NCBI GenBank assembly: GCA_014529385.2
Contig: CM043961.1
Coordinates: forward strand, 12,464,478-12,528,477
DNA: 64,000 nucleotides
From: Adiantum capillus-veneris
Taxonomy: Eukaryota; Streptophyta; Polypodiopsida; Polypodiales; Pteridaceae
Reading direction: 5' to 3'
The stretch's first letter is position 1; every line of letters begins with the position of its first letter. Below the pieces are notes generated by a model, which was given only the letters and a program-made list of their open reading frames with translations, was not told the origin of the DNA and made no database searches. Below are positions 45,024-56,300 of the stretch, piece by piece. A program made the position numbers and the translations under genes.

Positions 45024-46094
45024 TGTAAGCTGCTTTGGTCAGCAATTATGTCTTCTTGTCTCCTTGTTGACTAACCTGCGTTATGTATCGATACCAAATT
45101 AATGTCTACATTTGCAACCATCTAAACTCGATGCGATAGTTGCTGCATACATGGAGATTTGCTCATAGGATCTGCCACCATATTGTGGTCAATGGCATGA
45201 AGGGAGCTTTGAAGCAGTAACTGCTATGCATTCAAATCCACACCACCAGCATTCTCTACTTTGTATGCATCTGCTGAAGAGCAACACTGTAGTATACTTT
45301 TGTTGCTATTCTCAATTGCGGCCGCATTGGATATCGCCTGCACGCGGTTTAGAAAGATAATCTCTTTACAGGCGGCAATATTGGCCATATTGTCTATAAA
45401 AATTTTGCTATCCCACCCAGATGTTGAATGGCCAGTAGTGAACTACTCCTACGGTTGGCAACGGTTGACGACAGTTGCGAGACTTAGGTCTCCGCCAATT
45501 AGGTCTCCGCCAAAGCCTACTTGGTCAATGGAGATGAAGATGCTGCTAGCACAGCTTCAATGTCTTTGCGGTAGTGTAGGCGGGTAAAGATATGCTACTG
45601 GTAGCTTCAATGTTGCAGGTGGTCTTACCAAATAAAGAGAGCAGCACGTAGTGTTTTTGGGCCGAGTGCGGCATCTGAGAAGAAAGAGAGTAGCAGTAGT
45701 GTTTTTGGCCGAGAGCAGCACCTTTAGACCAAAACAAACATCAGCGCCGTCTTATTTTTGCTGCTATTCATTGGTTCCCCCATTTCTCTGTGCTGCTCTT
45801 TTGCAAAGAAGGTGAGCAGTACCATGGAGATAGGCGGCGCCGTGGACGTGGTGTAGGGTACAAAAGTGATCAATGAGTTCATGCAGCTTGCTAACGGCAA
45901 GGAAGGTCTCCATGGACGGATTTCTTTTGATATAGAGCAGTGCGCTAGGTGATGGGGCTGAGAGCATCACATGCAGGAGGAGGAAACAAGCAGGCAACTG
46001 CCTCATCATTAGTCCTTAATTGTGACTTCAAAAACTCGTGGTCTTGATGCATACCAATGCAAGTTTATTGATGTGCGTCACTTTCTGAATTCCA
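43790..46094. other. Gene-free stretch
   Basis: This stretch contains the CT array at 44932-45019. Around 45540-45720 phrases such as 'gtagtgtttttgg', 'agaaagagagcag' and 'gctagcaca' recur loosely. The plus ORF 45261-45587 shows no family motif. Confidence 0.4.
44932..45019 (+). repeat. (CT)n microsatellite, 88 bp with one G interruption
   Basis: Pure CT repeat except a G at 44970. Confidence 0.95.
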
Positions 46095-46644
46095 TTGTTC
46101 CTCTTTCTTTGCTCTTTCATTCAAGTGTAAGCATTGTGAGTTTTGTTGTGGTTCGCGCTTGCGCGCCTGTGAGCTGTTAATTGCATATTTGAGTGCTTAA
46201 ATTGTTGTTTATAGTCGTTTTGAACATAGGAGAGTGTTCTTAGACCATAGGATGACATTTCAGGCATGTTCTATTGCAGTTTTTAGGACCTTTCTCATGA
46301 TGGATCGTGATTTTGGTACCTTGTTGGATTGTGACCAGACTTGCTAGGATAGTGCCCTAGGTGTCCTAGACCTCCTCCTAAAGTTTCGTTGCATTTCGAG
46401 TCCTTTTGAGTGCCGAAATGGCGTGATGACCTAGAGCTATGAGAAAGGATATAGGTAGATTTCCATGATCATTGAGTGTTGGTTTGCTTGTTGAGCTCGT
46501 GTGTTTGCTTGTAAAGGTTCACTTCGTGAGATTGACGATCTCATAGAGTCTTCGTGCCCCATCCGAGTCCTTTCCTTGAGTATTGACATTATGTTAGTAC
46601 CAGAATGCTATGCTGCAGACGTCCATCACGGTGACCCGCTAACA
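46095..46644 (+). repeat. 5' LTR of element 2, left end missing
   Basis: From about 46095 the sequence matches the 3' part of the LTRs at 59762-60675 and 60700-61608 (for example TGTTCCTCTTTCTTTGCTC, GGTTTGCTTGTTGAGCT, GACGTCCATC) at roughly 90-95% by eye and ends CGCTAACA. The first 360 bases or so of the LTR, with the TATA box, are missing, so this copy lacks its own promoter. Confidence 0.9.
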
Positions 46645-46663
46645 TTGGCGCCGCTGCCTGGGA
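46645..46663 (+). promoter_or_regulatory. tRNA-Asp primer binding site of element 2
   Basis: TTGGCGCCGCTGCCTGGGA directly after the LTR. Plant tRNA-Asp(GUC) ends in a sequence whose complement is TGGCGCCGTTGCCGGGGA, so this is the Athila/Tat-type tRNA-Asp primer site with two differences. Confidence 0.85.
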
Positions 46664-49489
46664 TATGATCCTTAGATGGTGAGTGACCTAGTGTGTTTTT
46701 AGAGCGTTCTTTTTCTAAGAATTGTCTCTCCATTCCATTTACACATTATCAGTGAAGCAGCTAGACACGGGGTTTAGTGCTTGATAGAGTTTAGAAGTCA
46801 AGGACTTGCTAGATCTATTCTTGAGAAGTAAAGAGGGTTGTGAGTGAGATAGCCAAAAGCAGTTCATTCTTTGATTTTCTCATTACTTTCAGAGTGTTGT
46901 ACCGTTTTTCGTTACGACTTTATTTTGTACCGCTCTGTTTGTTTTTGTTTCATGTCTCATTTCAGTTTTTGGGAGTAGGGTAAGTAGAAACTACCACCAT
47001 CAAATTTGGGCTAAAAGATTGAGGGTAAAAAGGGTGAAAACCATATTTTGGCCAAAATGACCATAACTCTGAAATTCTGAAAATTTGATGGTAGAGACCT
47101 CAAAAGTGATCCAAATTCAAAAATTTGTGGATCAAGGGCATCATCATACTCTCTAGAATCAATCTAGAAATTTTGGCAAGAATATGTGGAGGAACATGGA
47201 TCGCGATCCATGTACCCCAAAAAACCATTTTTTGTGAAAAGTGACCAGTCACAGTGAGCATCATTGGGAAACTGCTCTGATCAAGTTTGCTTGAAAGAAA
47301 AACTCAAAAATCACTTCAGAATTGGGCTGTTAGGGCAAAAATAGTAAGACAGGCATTGCAGACACAAAATTGAGCAAATCTTGAGATTTTGGGATCCAAA
47401 TTCAAAAAGGGGTGAGATTTGGCTTCTACAGGGCATAAAGAACCAACATAACAAAATTCATGAAAATATGCTGCCAAACATGGATCGCGATCCATGTACC
47501 TTGTTGACATTTTGGGCTAATATTTGACAAGCACATTCTTGATATCATTTGGAACAACTTTGCAAAAAGGGACCATGTCAAAAAATTGAAAAAAGTTAGT
47601 CAAAATAGCCAAATACAGAAACTAGTCAAAAACCGCAAGACAGAAAGAAAAACTTGCTTTTGAATGAAACTAGTCCAAATCCAAAACTTTTGATACCATA
47701 GCATCTAGTAAACATGTTGATCCTAATGGTACCAAGAAATGTCAGTTTGGCTTCCAAACATGGATCGCGATCCATGTACCTCATGAAAAAAATTTAAAAA
47801 TTTTTTGGTTGAGATTTGAGCAGTAGGTAGCTGGTACCATTTGGAACAACTTTCCCAAAAGAACCATATGCAAAAAAGTTGCAGAAAGTGGTCAAAAGAG
47901 CCAAAAATAGAACATTGTCAAAACTGCCACAACAGACTGTAGAAGTCAAATTTGGTAGGGCAAAATTGATCCAAATCAAAAAATTCTTGTTGAGCAAGCT
48001 ACAAACATCATAAGCTATCAGTACACCAAAAATTCAGATCCAAAAGTGGTGGAACATGGATCGCGGTCCACGTACCCCTGAGAATTTTTTGGAAAAAAAC
48101 TTTTCAAGCCTATAGCAGAGACCATTGTGAACAAAAGTCCCCAAAGAATTTTTGCCAAAAAAGTTAAAAAACTGGGTGAAAAGAGCCAAAAGCAATGCAA
48201 GGTGAAAACCGTAAAACAGAGTTGGGGATTGACTTTTGCCTGATCTAAACAAGTCCAAATCATACAAAAACCACATAGCTAGCATCAGAAGGCCAAGGGG
48301 AAGCTGTGTGCCAAGTTTCATTATCATCTGACACATAGGTACATGGATCGCGATCCGTGTTCCTTTGTCACAGATTGATACCAAACTTGTGTCATAGTTC
48401 AAGGACATCACAAGGAGTCTAGTGGTCTTTTCAAAAATGAATTTGGATACCAAAAACCAAACCAAAAGTCCAGAACTGCCAATTGTTCTGTGCAAGTGCA
48501 AGAACTGACCTAACTTTCAATCCAGAGGTCCATTTTTAAAAAAATTCATACCATAGGACCTCCTAAGCATGCTGAATCTGATGATACCAGAAAGTCAATT
48601 TGGGCTCCAAACATGGATCGTGATCCATGTACCCATAGTGACAGCTTGACCTAAAACTTTCCAGATCAGTAGTGCTTGCACAAGAAAACATATCCCCAAG
48701 TCCAATTTTGGAAAAATTTGAGCAAATTTGGGTCAAAAGGGAGCAAAACAGGTGCCATACTAAGAACTGGAGTGCAGACCTAGTATTGGTAATTTGACCT
48801 ATCAAAACAAGTCCAAATCCAAAAATATTTGAGATTTAGCTTGTGGACATAGTTAGGAACAAACTCCTAAGAGATCAAGTCCAGATGTGGTTGAAGATGG
48901 ATCGCGATCCATGTACCTCAACCTCAGAATTTGTTGAAAATTGGTATATAGCTTGCATATGACCTTGTCTACACATAGTCAAAATTTGAAAAAATTTGGA
49001 GAAAAAAAAATTGACAGGAACATGGATCGCGATCCATGTACCTTTCAACATAGCAGGGGTATCTGACTTGATGATCTTATAGACATACTTGAGTACATCC
49101 CAAATCTCAAGTTTGAGCTAAAAATACCTTCTAGAGACCAAGAAACAAGCCAAAGTTTCTATTTTCTGGTCTTGAAACTGTTTTGAGTGTTGTTTCAAGT
49201 ACAGTTCACTAAAATTGCTCTAACTTTTGATAGACAACTCCAAATTGAGTCAGGTATAGCTAGGAAGAAAGCTTGCGGGCAATAGCTGCATTTTGGTTTT
49301 AGAGCTGCATTTTTCTAGGTTTCCTAAATCCAAAATTTTAGGGTACCCCAAGACCAGTTTTCAAAAACCAAAAGAGTCACAAATTCCTGACTTTTGAGAG
49401 ACCTTATTAGGGGCAGCAAGGGATAAGTTGCACTTAGCCAAAGTGGACTTATAAGAGACTATCTTGAGAGTTTTGAGTGAGCCTTAACC
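46664..49489 (+). other. Leader of element 2 (non-coding)
   Basis: 2.8 kb without coding sequence between primer site and gag ATG. It is A-rich and full of phrases such as 'gtcaaaagagccaaaa', 'caagtccaaatc' and 'ttggaacaactttgc' that recur every 280-290 bases, i.e. a diverged tandem array. The palindromes inside it are listed separately. Confidence 0.75.
47194..49039 (+). repeat. Array of eight 20-bp palindromes at about 280-bp spacing
   Basis: ACATGGATCGCGATCCATGT, a perfect 20-base palindrome, followed in most copies by ACC, occurs at 47194, 47478, 47758, 48054 (two changes), 48341 (one change), 48611 (one change), 48895 (one change) and 49020. Spacings are 284, 280, 296, 287, 270, 284 and 125 bases. 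The sequence between copies is a diverged repeat of the same period; the palindrome is far better preserved than the rest. It lies wholly in the element 2 leader, upstream of gag. Confidence 0.93.
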
Positions 49490-50457
49490 ATGACAAATCA
49501 TTCGCCACCAGGGTTCTCTACTCCACTCAGAAACATGAAAAACATTGAAGTGCCAACAACAGGGGGATTGGGAAAATACCTAGAGGAGAGGCATCCTCTG
49601 ATCAACAAACCGAACGTGAGATTCATCAAAGCCAATGAATCCATGAGAGTGCTTACAAATTACACTTATGAGGGCTTGTATAGATTCACAAATAGGGATC
49701 CATACATCTTCTACAGTTGTGTAGAGCCCAATGCTAGAGAGTTGACCACCCATAATAATCTCTATGCATTCACATATACAGATGCCAGCGGAGTGCAAGT
49801 GGCTGATAAGTATGGAAGAGAGTACAAACTTGTCGATCCAATTGACTTAGAGAGATACACATACAAGGGTACTCCGATCTCTACTTACTTTCATCCAATA
49901 ATGATGCCACAATTCACATCAGACAGGATTCCACCGGGATTCTCTCCAAGACGAGAGGATAGGGCGAGAGATGTCTTTCCAAGAGACCACGAATTGGTTA
50001 AATTGGTGACCGAACCCCAATGATTAATACCATATCAAGTGGATCAATGTGTCAAGACAAAATACAATGGGTCAGGGGATCCATATGCTCATGTCTCTCT
50101 CTTCAAACAAGTTTTGAGAGCTGAACAGATTGCGGATTTCATACTCAGTATGAGGGATTTGGGTTAACATTGGAACGAATAGCCTTGACTTGGTTCCAAC
50201 CACTAAATAGATATGATTTTCCAAACATAGCACAACTCTTACAAGAATTTGTAGAGGAGTTCTTGAAAAGGGGGATCAAACATAACACAATGTTCCAAAT
50301 CTACGCTTTCAAACAAAAAGCAAACGAAAGAGTGAAGGAAGCTTTGCTTCGCTTCAAACAATACATAGAGAGATGTCCTACAGGAGAGCTACCGCAAGAT
50401 GAGAGGCTATCAGTTCTCTTTATAGAGGGCTTGATGAATGAAACTCTCTATTGTGCT
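49490..50457 (+). pseudogene. Element 2 gag, first part
   Basis: The frame 49490-50023 (MTNHSPPGFSTPLRNMKN start, 177 codons) is an element-specific gag N-terminus. After a stop, 50030-50165 continues with K-Y-N-G-S-G-D-P-Y-A-H-V-S-L-F and, shifted, 50170-50457 has ALTWFQPLNRYDFPNIAQLL, FVEEFLKRGIKHNTMFQIYA and E-D-A/E-L-L-R-F-K-Q-Y-I-E-R, the retrotransposon gag capsid domain (PF03732). It forms the particle. The capsid reading breaks off after N-E-T-L-Y-C-A and resumes at about 53960. Confidence 0.85.
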
Positions 50458-50489
50458 AAAACAACCAAAAAGGAGATAAGCCAATAGAA

Positions 50490-52975
50490 AAGTTGCATTT
50501 TCAAACATTGCATATGTATTAAGTCCGTTAAAACAAACCATGTAGTGTGTAATCTTGTTTTCAGACCATCCATCCTTAGCGGCCTTTGTGAATTCATAAA
50601 GCACCTTCTTGAACTCCTCTCGCTGCTCAACAGTGGTGCTTGAAAGATTCATCAATTGCACAACCTTTTGAAAGGATGACCATACTAGCTTGCGTTGGTT
50701 AGCAACCTCCACATTGGGATCTTTGTCCGTCGTGCATGAACACAAATCTTTCCACAACTCCCACCGCTTCTCACTTGCTAGATCGACACTTGCCTTGGAT
50801 ACCTGCATTGGAGACTTTGACATCTTCTTGAAAAATCGACGTGCCTTGGCTCCATTCATGGAAACCTCATATGTCTTCTCCCTACAAGTCTCTGCTACCT
50901 CATATGTCTTCTCCCTACAAGTCTCTGCTACAATGTTCACCCTTGATCGGTGAAATCCAATCTCATTAAGGAGCGTCTCCACCCCCTGCAAGGAGTCTTT
51001 TGACCGTTGAAGGGGCTTCATTGTGAAAGAATAATCAATGTGATGCTTTAGGATCCTATCAAATATTCGCATAAACGTATGCAATGTACAAAAGTGAACA
51101 TTGTTGAGGGAGAAGGGAATGATGGGGTTCCACCCAGGATCTTTGCTATCCCTATTGGGCACCTGTAGCATATCACATGAAAGAACCGAAGTTTGCCACT
51201 CCCTATTTATATGGTCATCATTATCTTCGTCTTGACCTTCCACTTGAGTTTCTCGACTTGTCTTGTGCCCTTTCACACAAAATGGATAGGGAAGTAAAGA
51301 ATTTGCACCTTGTTTGCATCCAAGCATGCACTTTATGGTCTTTAGATCACCACCTAAATGCCATTCAACATCAAACTCCCTACGTCCTGGAACCATGAGC
51401 TTCTCACCGTTTATTTGAGCTTTAATGACCTCTGTGACCCATGGGATTCTACTAAAAATCCATGCAAGGACTTCATGTGTCTCTTTCGGAACTTCAATTG
51501 CACCAAGCCACCATATATCCTTCTCTGATTGCACACTAAAAGAGGGCTTTGTCACTTCACTGGAGATGCAAGATTGCTTGGCATAAGCTAGGGCTTCATT
51601 CATAAGCGTGATGCTCATTCTCTCCAACTTTCTCCCTTTAACAATTACACACTCATGCAACTTCAGCACGAACACAAGCTTGCCTTCAAGAACTGCCAAC
51701 AATATAAAGCCTCAGAATGCATGTTATGACACATCATAGAGCATGTAGGCAACCCTAAACTAACCTGGATCACTCAAATTGTAGAAAACAGCCATGGACT
51801 ATTGCAATCGTATCAAGTCCACAAAGATATTGTTGAATTTGGTGTAAACAAACCCTTCGGTCCGCAACACACTGTTTGAAACAGCACCGCTTCCCTTCCC
51901 GCGGCCCTTCCTTCCTTGTGATTTGCTACAGAGTGGCTGAAGAGGCATCGTGTCTTCAATATACAAGTAGTCCCCTAATCGGTGAACAACATCTTCATTT
52001 GACACCTTCTTGGCAATCGCCACTCTGTGAGGAAGTGGGAATAGGTTTTCCGTGACTCTTCGACTTCTTAATGCATCTTTTAACACTTGATGTCTTGCTT
52101 GATAGCCCTTCGTACTAATCCCAACAGCATCACAAATATCCTGAACATCTAGATCAGTGACAATATTAGAAAAATCACTAAGAACTCTCTTAGTGATTGC
52201 TTCTTTCAAGTGTTTTGCCTCTGGAGCATCAAGCATCCCAATAAAATCCTCTTTGTTGAAACAAGAACGAAGTAAAGAAGCCCTAGCTGACGCATTCTCG
52301 CCGCCGCACGTTTCTTGGACGAAGTTCCTATTACCCAAAACAACAATGATGAGCGGTATTAGACTTAAACAACATGAGGGACAGAACATCTTACCTCATA
52401 GCTATCACCCTTCGTTTTCTTGCACCTCCACGTGGTGCAAGAGTCTGAATTTCGGACAACTCTCGTTTCCTCACCCTACCTCCCATGGCAGTACTCTTCA
52501 TGTGTGAAAGAGTATCCTCAAGCTTTTTAATTACATTTTCCTTGGTTGTGATGGTGCTCTTTGCCTCCTCAAGCACACTAGTAGCTGTTTGCATCTGATC
52601 TTGAAGATTGTGGAAACTCCCATTCAACAATTGCCAATGACGCAAGTAGATCTCGGACTGCGCAATCTCATGTTTGTTGAGTCTCTTGCAGTATCCCAAC
52701 AAACCTTGCTCTCCATTTCCAACGTATTGCAACAGTGATGGAATGTTTGTAAAAGACGGATGAACATTGAGAGAAGGATCCTTTGGATACAAGCGTCCAT
52801 ATGTCCAGAGATCCACATTCTTCTCCCCTTGAGCGCGGCATTCGTTGGCTGAAGGTAATGTACCCAAGCATGTTTTCTTTGTCAGAACATACTCTTGAGG
52901 TAGGCGTAGGAAAAGCCCTGGAGACCTACCACGTGAACCGCTTGCTGGGACATTGGTCACGTCGTCAAGAGGCAT
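50490..52975 (-). CDS. Three-exon gene of unknown family, candidate transposase
   Basis: Exons (minus strand) 52975-52395, 52327-51765 and 51692 to about 50500. Both introns (67 and 72 bp) have GT...AG ends and both junctions keep frame. Exon 1 gives a 190-residue part with a coiled coil (about 130-175) and a basic end GARKRR. Exon 2 holds A-K-H-L-K-E-A-I-T-K-R. Exon 3 (400 residues) has E-F-D-V-E-W-H-L-G-G-D-L-K-T-I-K, P-Y-P-F-C, and N-N-V-H-F-C-T-L-H-T-F-M-R-I. A G-G-D-x-K box, a Cys-rich stretch and H-x4-H resemble the zinc-containing insertion of several RNase H-fold transposases, but I cannot name the family. One TAG at 51799-51801, 34 bases before the exon 2 donor, interrupts the model. 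The 11-codon block A-E-T-C-R-E-K-T-Y-E-V is duplicated in tandem (about 50866-50930). The 3' end is unclear: the frame runs on into reversed gag. Confidence 0.6.
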
Positions 52976-53229
52976 TGTAGGATGGAGAGATGGAGCTTGA
53001 AGGATGGAGAGATAGAGCTTGTAGGATGGAGAGATGGAGCTTGAAGGATGGAGAGATGGGTGTGTAGGTGCAGCAGGTGTAGGTGCAAGGGAGATGGGTG
53101 TAGGAGAGGAGCTTAGATTAGGAGGAAAAGTTTTCAATTTTGGGGGGAATTTCCTAAAAGTTTTGGAGGGAGTCAAAAAATGTTGAATTATGAATAATTT
53201 AACTTTAAAAACTTTTTTTTAATATGTAT

Positions 53230-53880
53230 ATATGTTGGGGGTACTTTTTAGGGGGGAATAGAGTTTTTTTGAAAGTTTTTGAAAAAAGTCATTTTTTTAA
53301 CCTCTTTGACCCACGGATTTGCTTAGGTGGCATGGGAGAGTTAAGAGGCCACTTACAAGTTGGCCAAAAAGCTAGAGAGGGAAGACCCCCTACCCCCCTA
53401 CTTTTCAAATAGTTTACCCCCCCCTTCCCTGTGTTAGGATTTGAAGGGCAACCTATTCTTTCAAAAGATGGGTTGTAGAAAAATGCACCCTTCCCTATAG
53501 AAGGGTCTATTTTTAGTTTGCCCTTCCAATGAGAAAATTTTGCATAATTTACAAGGCAAGATACTATATTGTGTCAATGAGTATAACCAATATACATATA
53601 GATATTGTAAATGAGCATTAATATATATAAAATGTTTTTTAATTAGCCCTTCCATTGGCATGTATTCTATTTTTTCACCCTTCTCTATAGAAGGATAATT
53701 TTTGAACAAGCCCTTCCAATGACAGACTCAAAGAAACTTTGGCCTTCATACGACCGGCAAAATGCCTTAAGAAGGGCAGATGGGCGTCAAATCCTATCAC
53801 TGCCCCTTCCCCCTACCTTTTTTGGGGTCAAAGGTGGAGGAGACCCTACCAAAATAGCCCCATTCAAAGCCTTTGTCCCC
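53230..53880. repeat. Subterminal-like repeats at the right side of the gag insertion
   Basis: CCCTTCCCTATAGAAGGG (about 53491) and CCCTTCTCTATAGAAGG (about 53680) are near copies with an internal palindrome (CTATAG). CCCTTCCAATGA follows each about 30-40 bases later, and CCCTTCCATTGG lies between. C runs and AT-rich gaps alternate. The arrangement resembles subterminal transposase-binding regions of DNA transposons. Confidence 0.5.
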
Positions 53881-53959
53881 CTTAATCTTGGCAGGCTTCC
53901 TTGAAATTAGGGATTCTTACAAGGCCCATGGAGAGTCCATTTTTTTTCCTAATGAGGAC

Positions 53960-54700
53960 CTACATTTGAAAGGATGCACAACGTTTGAGCAAGTCACTAG
54001 AGAAGCTCTATATCTAGTTGACAATTGCAAGGCCTACGGAGAGGTGAGTGAAGATATAGACAACGCGACTAGTAGTATCTCATCTCCGAAGAGAAAATCA
54101 AAAACAAAGACACATGCTCAAACTCCTTGGGAACCAATCATTGACCAAGTGGTTGAGGGGGTGATTAGAAGAGTAAACCAAGGCTACCAACAAAGCCTAG
54201 ATGTACGACAACATCAATTGAGGATATGTAGTACTTGTGGAGGGGATCACCCCACTCAATGGTGTAGCACTCAGTCAAAACCGCAGCAAATGCTAGGGCA
54301 ACAACCGCATCTTTTGAATGATGATAGAGTTATAGTCAAATACAGTCAGCCAACACATATGCCACAACCCATAAGAAACCAGTACTCCATGGATGTGAAT
54401 ACGCTCATGTTCATAGCCAATCATTCACAGGAGTATGGTTCAAAGAACATCCTCACAAGGCAAGAACAACCATCAGCTGGATCACCAGCTATGAAACAAG
54501 AAGGTCCATGCTACAAGTGCGGAGGTGATCATTGGGCACGAAGTTGTCCAAACAAGGTTCCACAAATAGAATTATTTGTGTTTTGTGAACGTTGTGGGAT
54601 AGACCATCTACGCCAACACTGTGCTAAAAATCCAGACTACAAAGGGAAAGCAACAATGAATGTTGTAGGCGTGATGCCTTCTTCAAGAAATCCGAGGTAG
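53960..54700 (+). pseudogene. Element 2 gag, second part with three zinc knuckles
   Basis: Open from the junction to 54700. The capsid end T-T-F-E-Q-V-T-R-E-A-L-Y-L-V-D-N is followed by a basic linker and three nucleocapsid knuckles of C-x2-C-x3-H-x4-C form: CSTCGGDHPTQWC (about 54230), CYKCGGDHWARSC (about 54510) and CERCGIDHLRQHC (about 54590). Three such knuckles with only three residues before His are unusual, most gag knuckles having four. Confidence 0.85.
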
Positions 54701-54720
54701 AACCCGCCATTCCTTTAAAC

Positions 54721-55351
54721 ATGATGACTCGAGCTCAAGCTCAAGAAGCTGCCAAAAACAAACCAGCTGAGGAACCCACATTGCATGTTCAAACAGAAAT
54801 CAAAAACTTATCGGTGAGAACTACAAGAAAATCATGGAAAGCCAAACGAGACAAAATGAAAGCAAAGAGGCTGAAGGAGAAAGCAGCTTTGGAAACTAAA
54901 CTGAATCAAACAAGAGAGCAGCTTAGACAAGAGCAAGAAAGGAACAAAAACGCAAAGGGACCTAAAGAGTGAAAGACTAACTCAGGAGGTTCAGTCTTGG
55001 TCTCGACAAAGTGAATGTACCTTTGGATGCGATCTTGAAAGCTTATGAAGCTAGGCTAAAACCAACCAAACCAAAGAGGATAGATGGCTAACATACCCTC
55101 ATCCAGGGTATGAAAAAGAGAGGTTGCAAATGTGCAAGGAGCTCATCCAAAAGGCCCAAGCTCTTATTGAACCAGTTCCAGATGCTCCCAAAATCGAGGT
55201 GCTAATCCGCGAAAAAGTCCAGGAATTGGAAAGTCGTGGTATTGTAAACAAAGAGGAAGAGTCGGGAGTTGAGGCACCTTTAGATACAAGGGAAGTAGCG
55301 AATACCACACATGGGGTGGGCTCACAAGCAGGATGCCTATCCCAGAGGTAG
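54721..55351 (+). pseudogene. Element 2 charged linker before protease
   Basis: The frame 54721-54972 (MMTRAQAQEAAKNKP start) is a lysine/glutamate-rich probable coiled coil. 55124-55351 continues with acidic helical sequence. Stops separate them. No enzyme motif. Confidence 0.55.
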
Positions 55352-55538
55352 AAGAACCGTGGCCACAATCCTTGTGGGAATCGATCAGAAATCAAAAAGA
55401 TGGTAGTGCTACTTTATAGTCAGCACCTATCCCTGAGATAAACATGGATCACGAATTTTCCCAGGGAATATACGATCTTTATATGGGGATGTCGGGTCTG
55501 TCGCATTTGAAGAGAGTAAACCACGCTCTCTAAAGACT

Positions 55539-56185
55539 TTGACATCTTTCATAGGAGAACACGAGACAAATTCCGAGATTAAAATGATACCTTCTCAATG
55601 GAAAGCCACACCAAAAAAGATGGATACCAAGAGCTTGCATGAATTGATGTCTTCTCCTATACAATGCACACTTTATCTCTTAGAGCTACTAAAAATTAGA
55701 CCGCATCTATGGGGCCAAATGGGCAAACACCTGGAAAACATGGGATTGAAAATTCCTTCACATGACCAACTTGCATACAAAAACATTGATGACACCTCAC
55801 CTAAGAAACCACAGACAAAGCCAGTACCAGTAAATAAGGTGGGTGACTATTGTGAAGGAGACGAAAGAAACACCACCTTACCACTTGAGTACAAAGGAGT
55901 AAAGACGATTGCTATATTAGATAGTGGGGCAGGAATTGCCATTGCAACCAAAGAGATATGGAAAAAATGGGGAAAGCCTGCTCTTAGAAAAACTCGAATG
56001 GAATTGCAATTAGCGGATGGATACACAGAGAAACCGATTGGAATATTAGAACAAATCATTGTATCCTCGTGTGGCATCGAGTATGAGCACACCTTTGCCA
56101 TAATGAATTTTGACAAGAGCATCAACTTTGATATCATATTGGGCAGACCATTCATGCGTCAGCTCAAAATGGTACAAGACTAGGG
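55539..56185 (+). pseudogene. Element 2 aspartic protease
   Basis: The 214-codon frame carries S-S-P-I-Q-C-T-L-Y-L-L-E-L-L-K near residue 38, then A-I-L-D-S-G-A-G-I-A-I-A (active site, about 125), SCGIEYEHTFAIMNF and D-I-I-L-G-R-P-F-M-R-Q. All retropepsin landmarks are present and the domain itself is uninterrupted. Element 1 has the same domain at 30131-30925. A TAG ends the frame directly after the domain (56181). Confidence 0.88.
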
Positions 56186-56300
56186 CTATGACTATATCTA
56201 TTGAAGACACAAGGATATCACTACGAAGATCAGTGTCACGAATCATAGTTATAAAGATGTAGTACGAACCCCGGGGGAAGACTTAAACTCCACAACTGAT

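Larger units (their letters stand above)
50458..53960 (-). mobile_element. 3.5-kb insertion in gag carrying a spliced gene
   Basis: Gag capsid reading stops near 50457 and resumes near 53960 (T-T-F-E-Q-V-T-R-E-A-L). The DNA between them is unrelated to the element and carries a three-exon gene on the opposite strand (52975 to about 50500). The part beyond the gene (53200-53960) has repeated subterminal-like motifs: CCCTTCC[CT]TATAGAAGG and CCCTTCCAATGA each occur two or more times between 53400 and 53730. I could not identify terminal inverted repeats or a target duplication by eye, so the ends are approximate. A DNA transposon is the simplest reading. Confidence 0.6.

Noticed and set aside
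47194-49039. CRISPR-like array
   Set aside because: Evenly spaced palindromes suggest it superficially, but the spacers are 250-280 bases and are themselves diverged repeats, and the locus is a plant retrotransposon leader.
50410-50489. C-terminal end of the 430-codon minus-strand frame
   Set aside because: The last 26 or so codons are reversed gag sequence, so the true end of the inserted gene lies before them.
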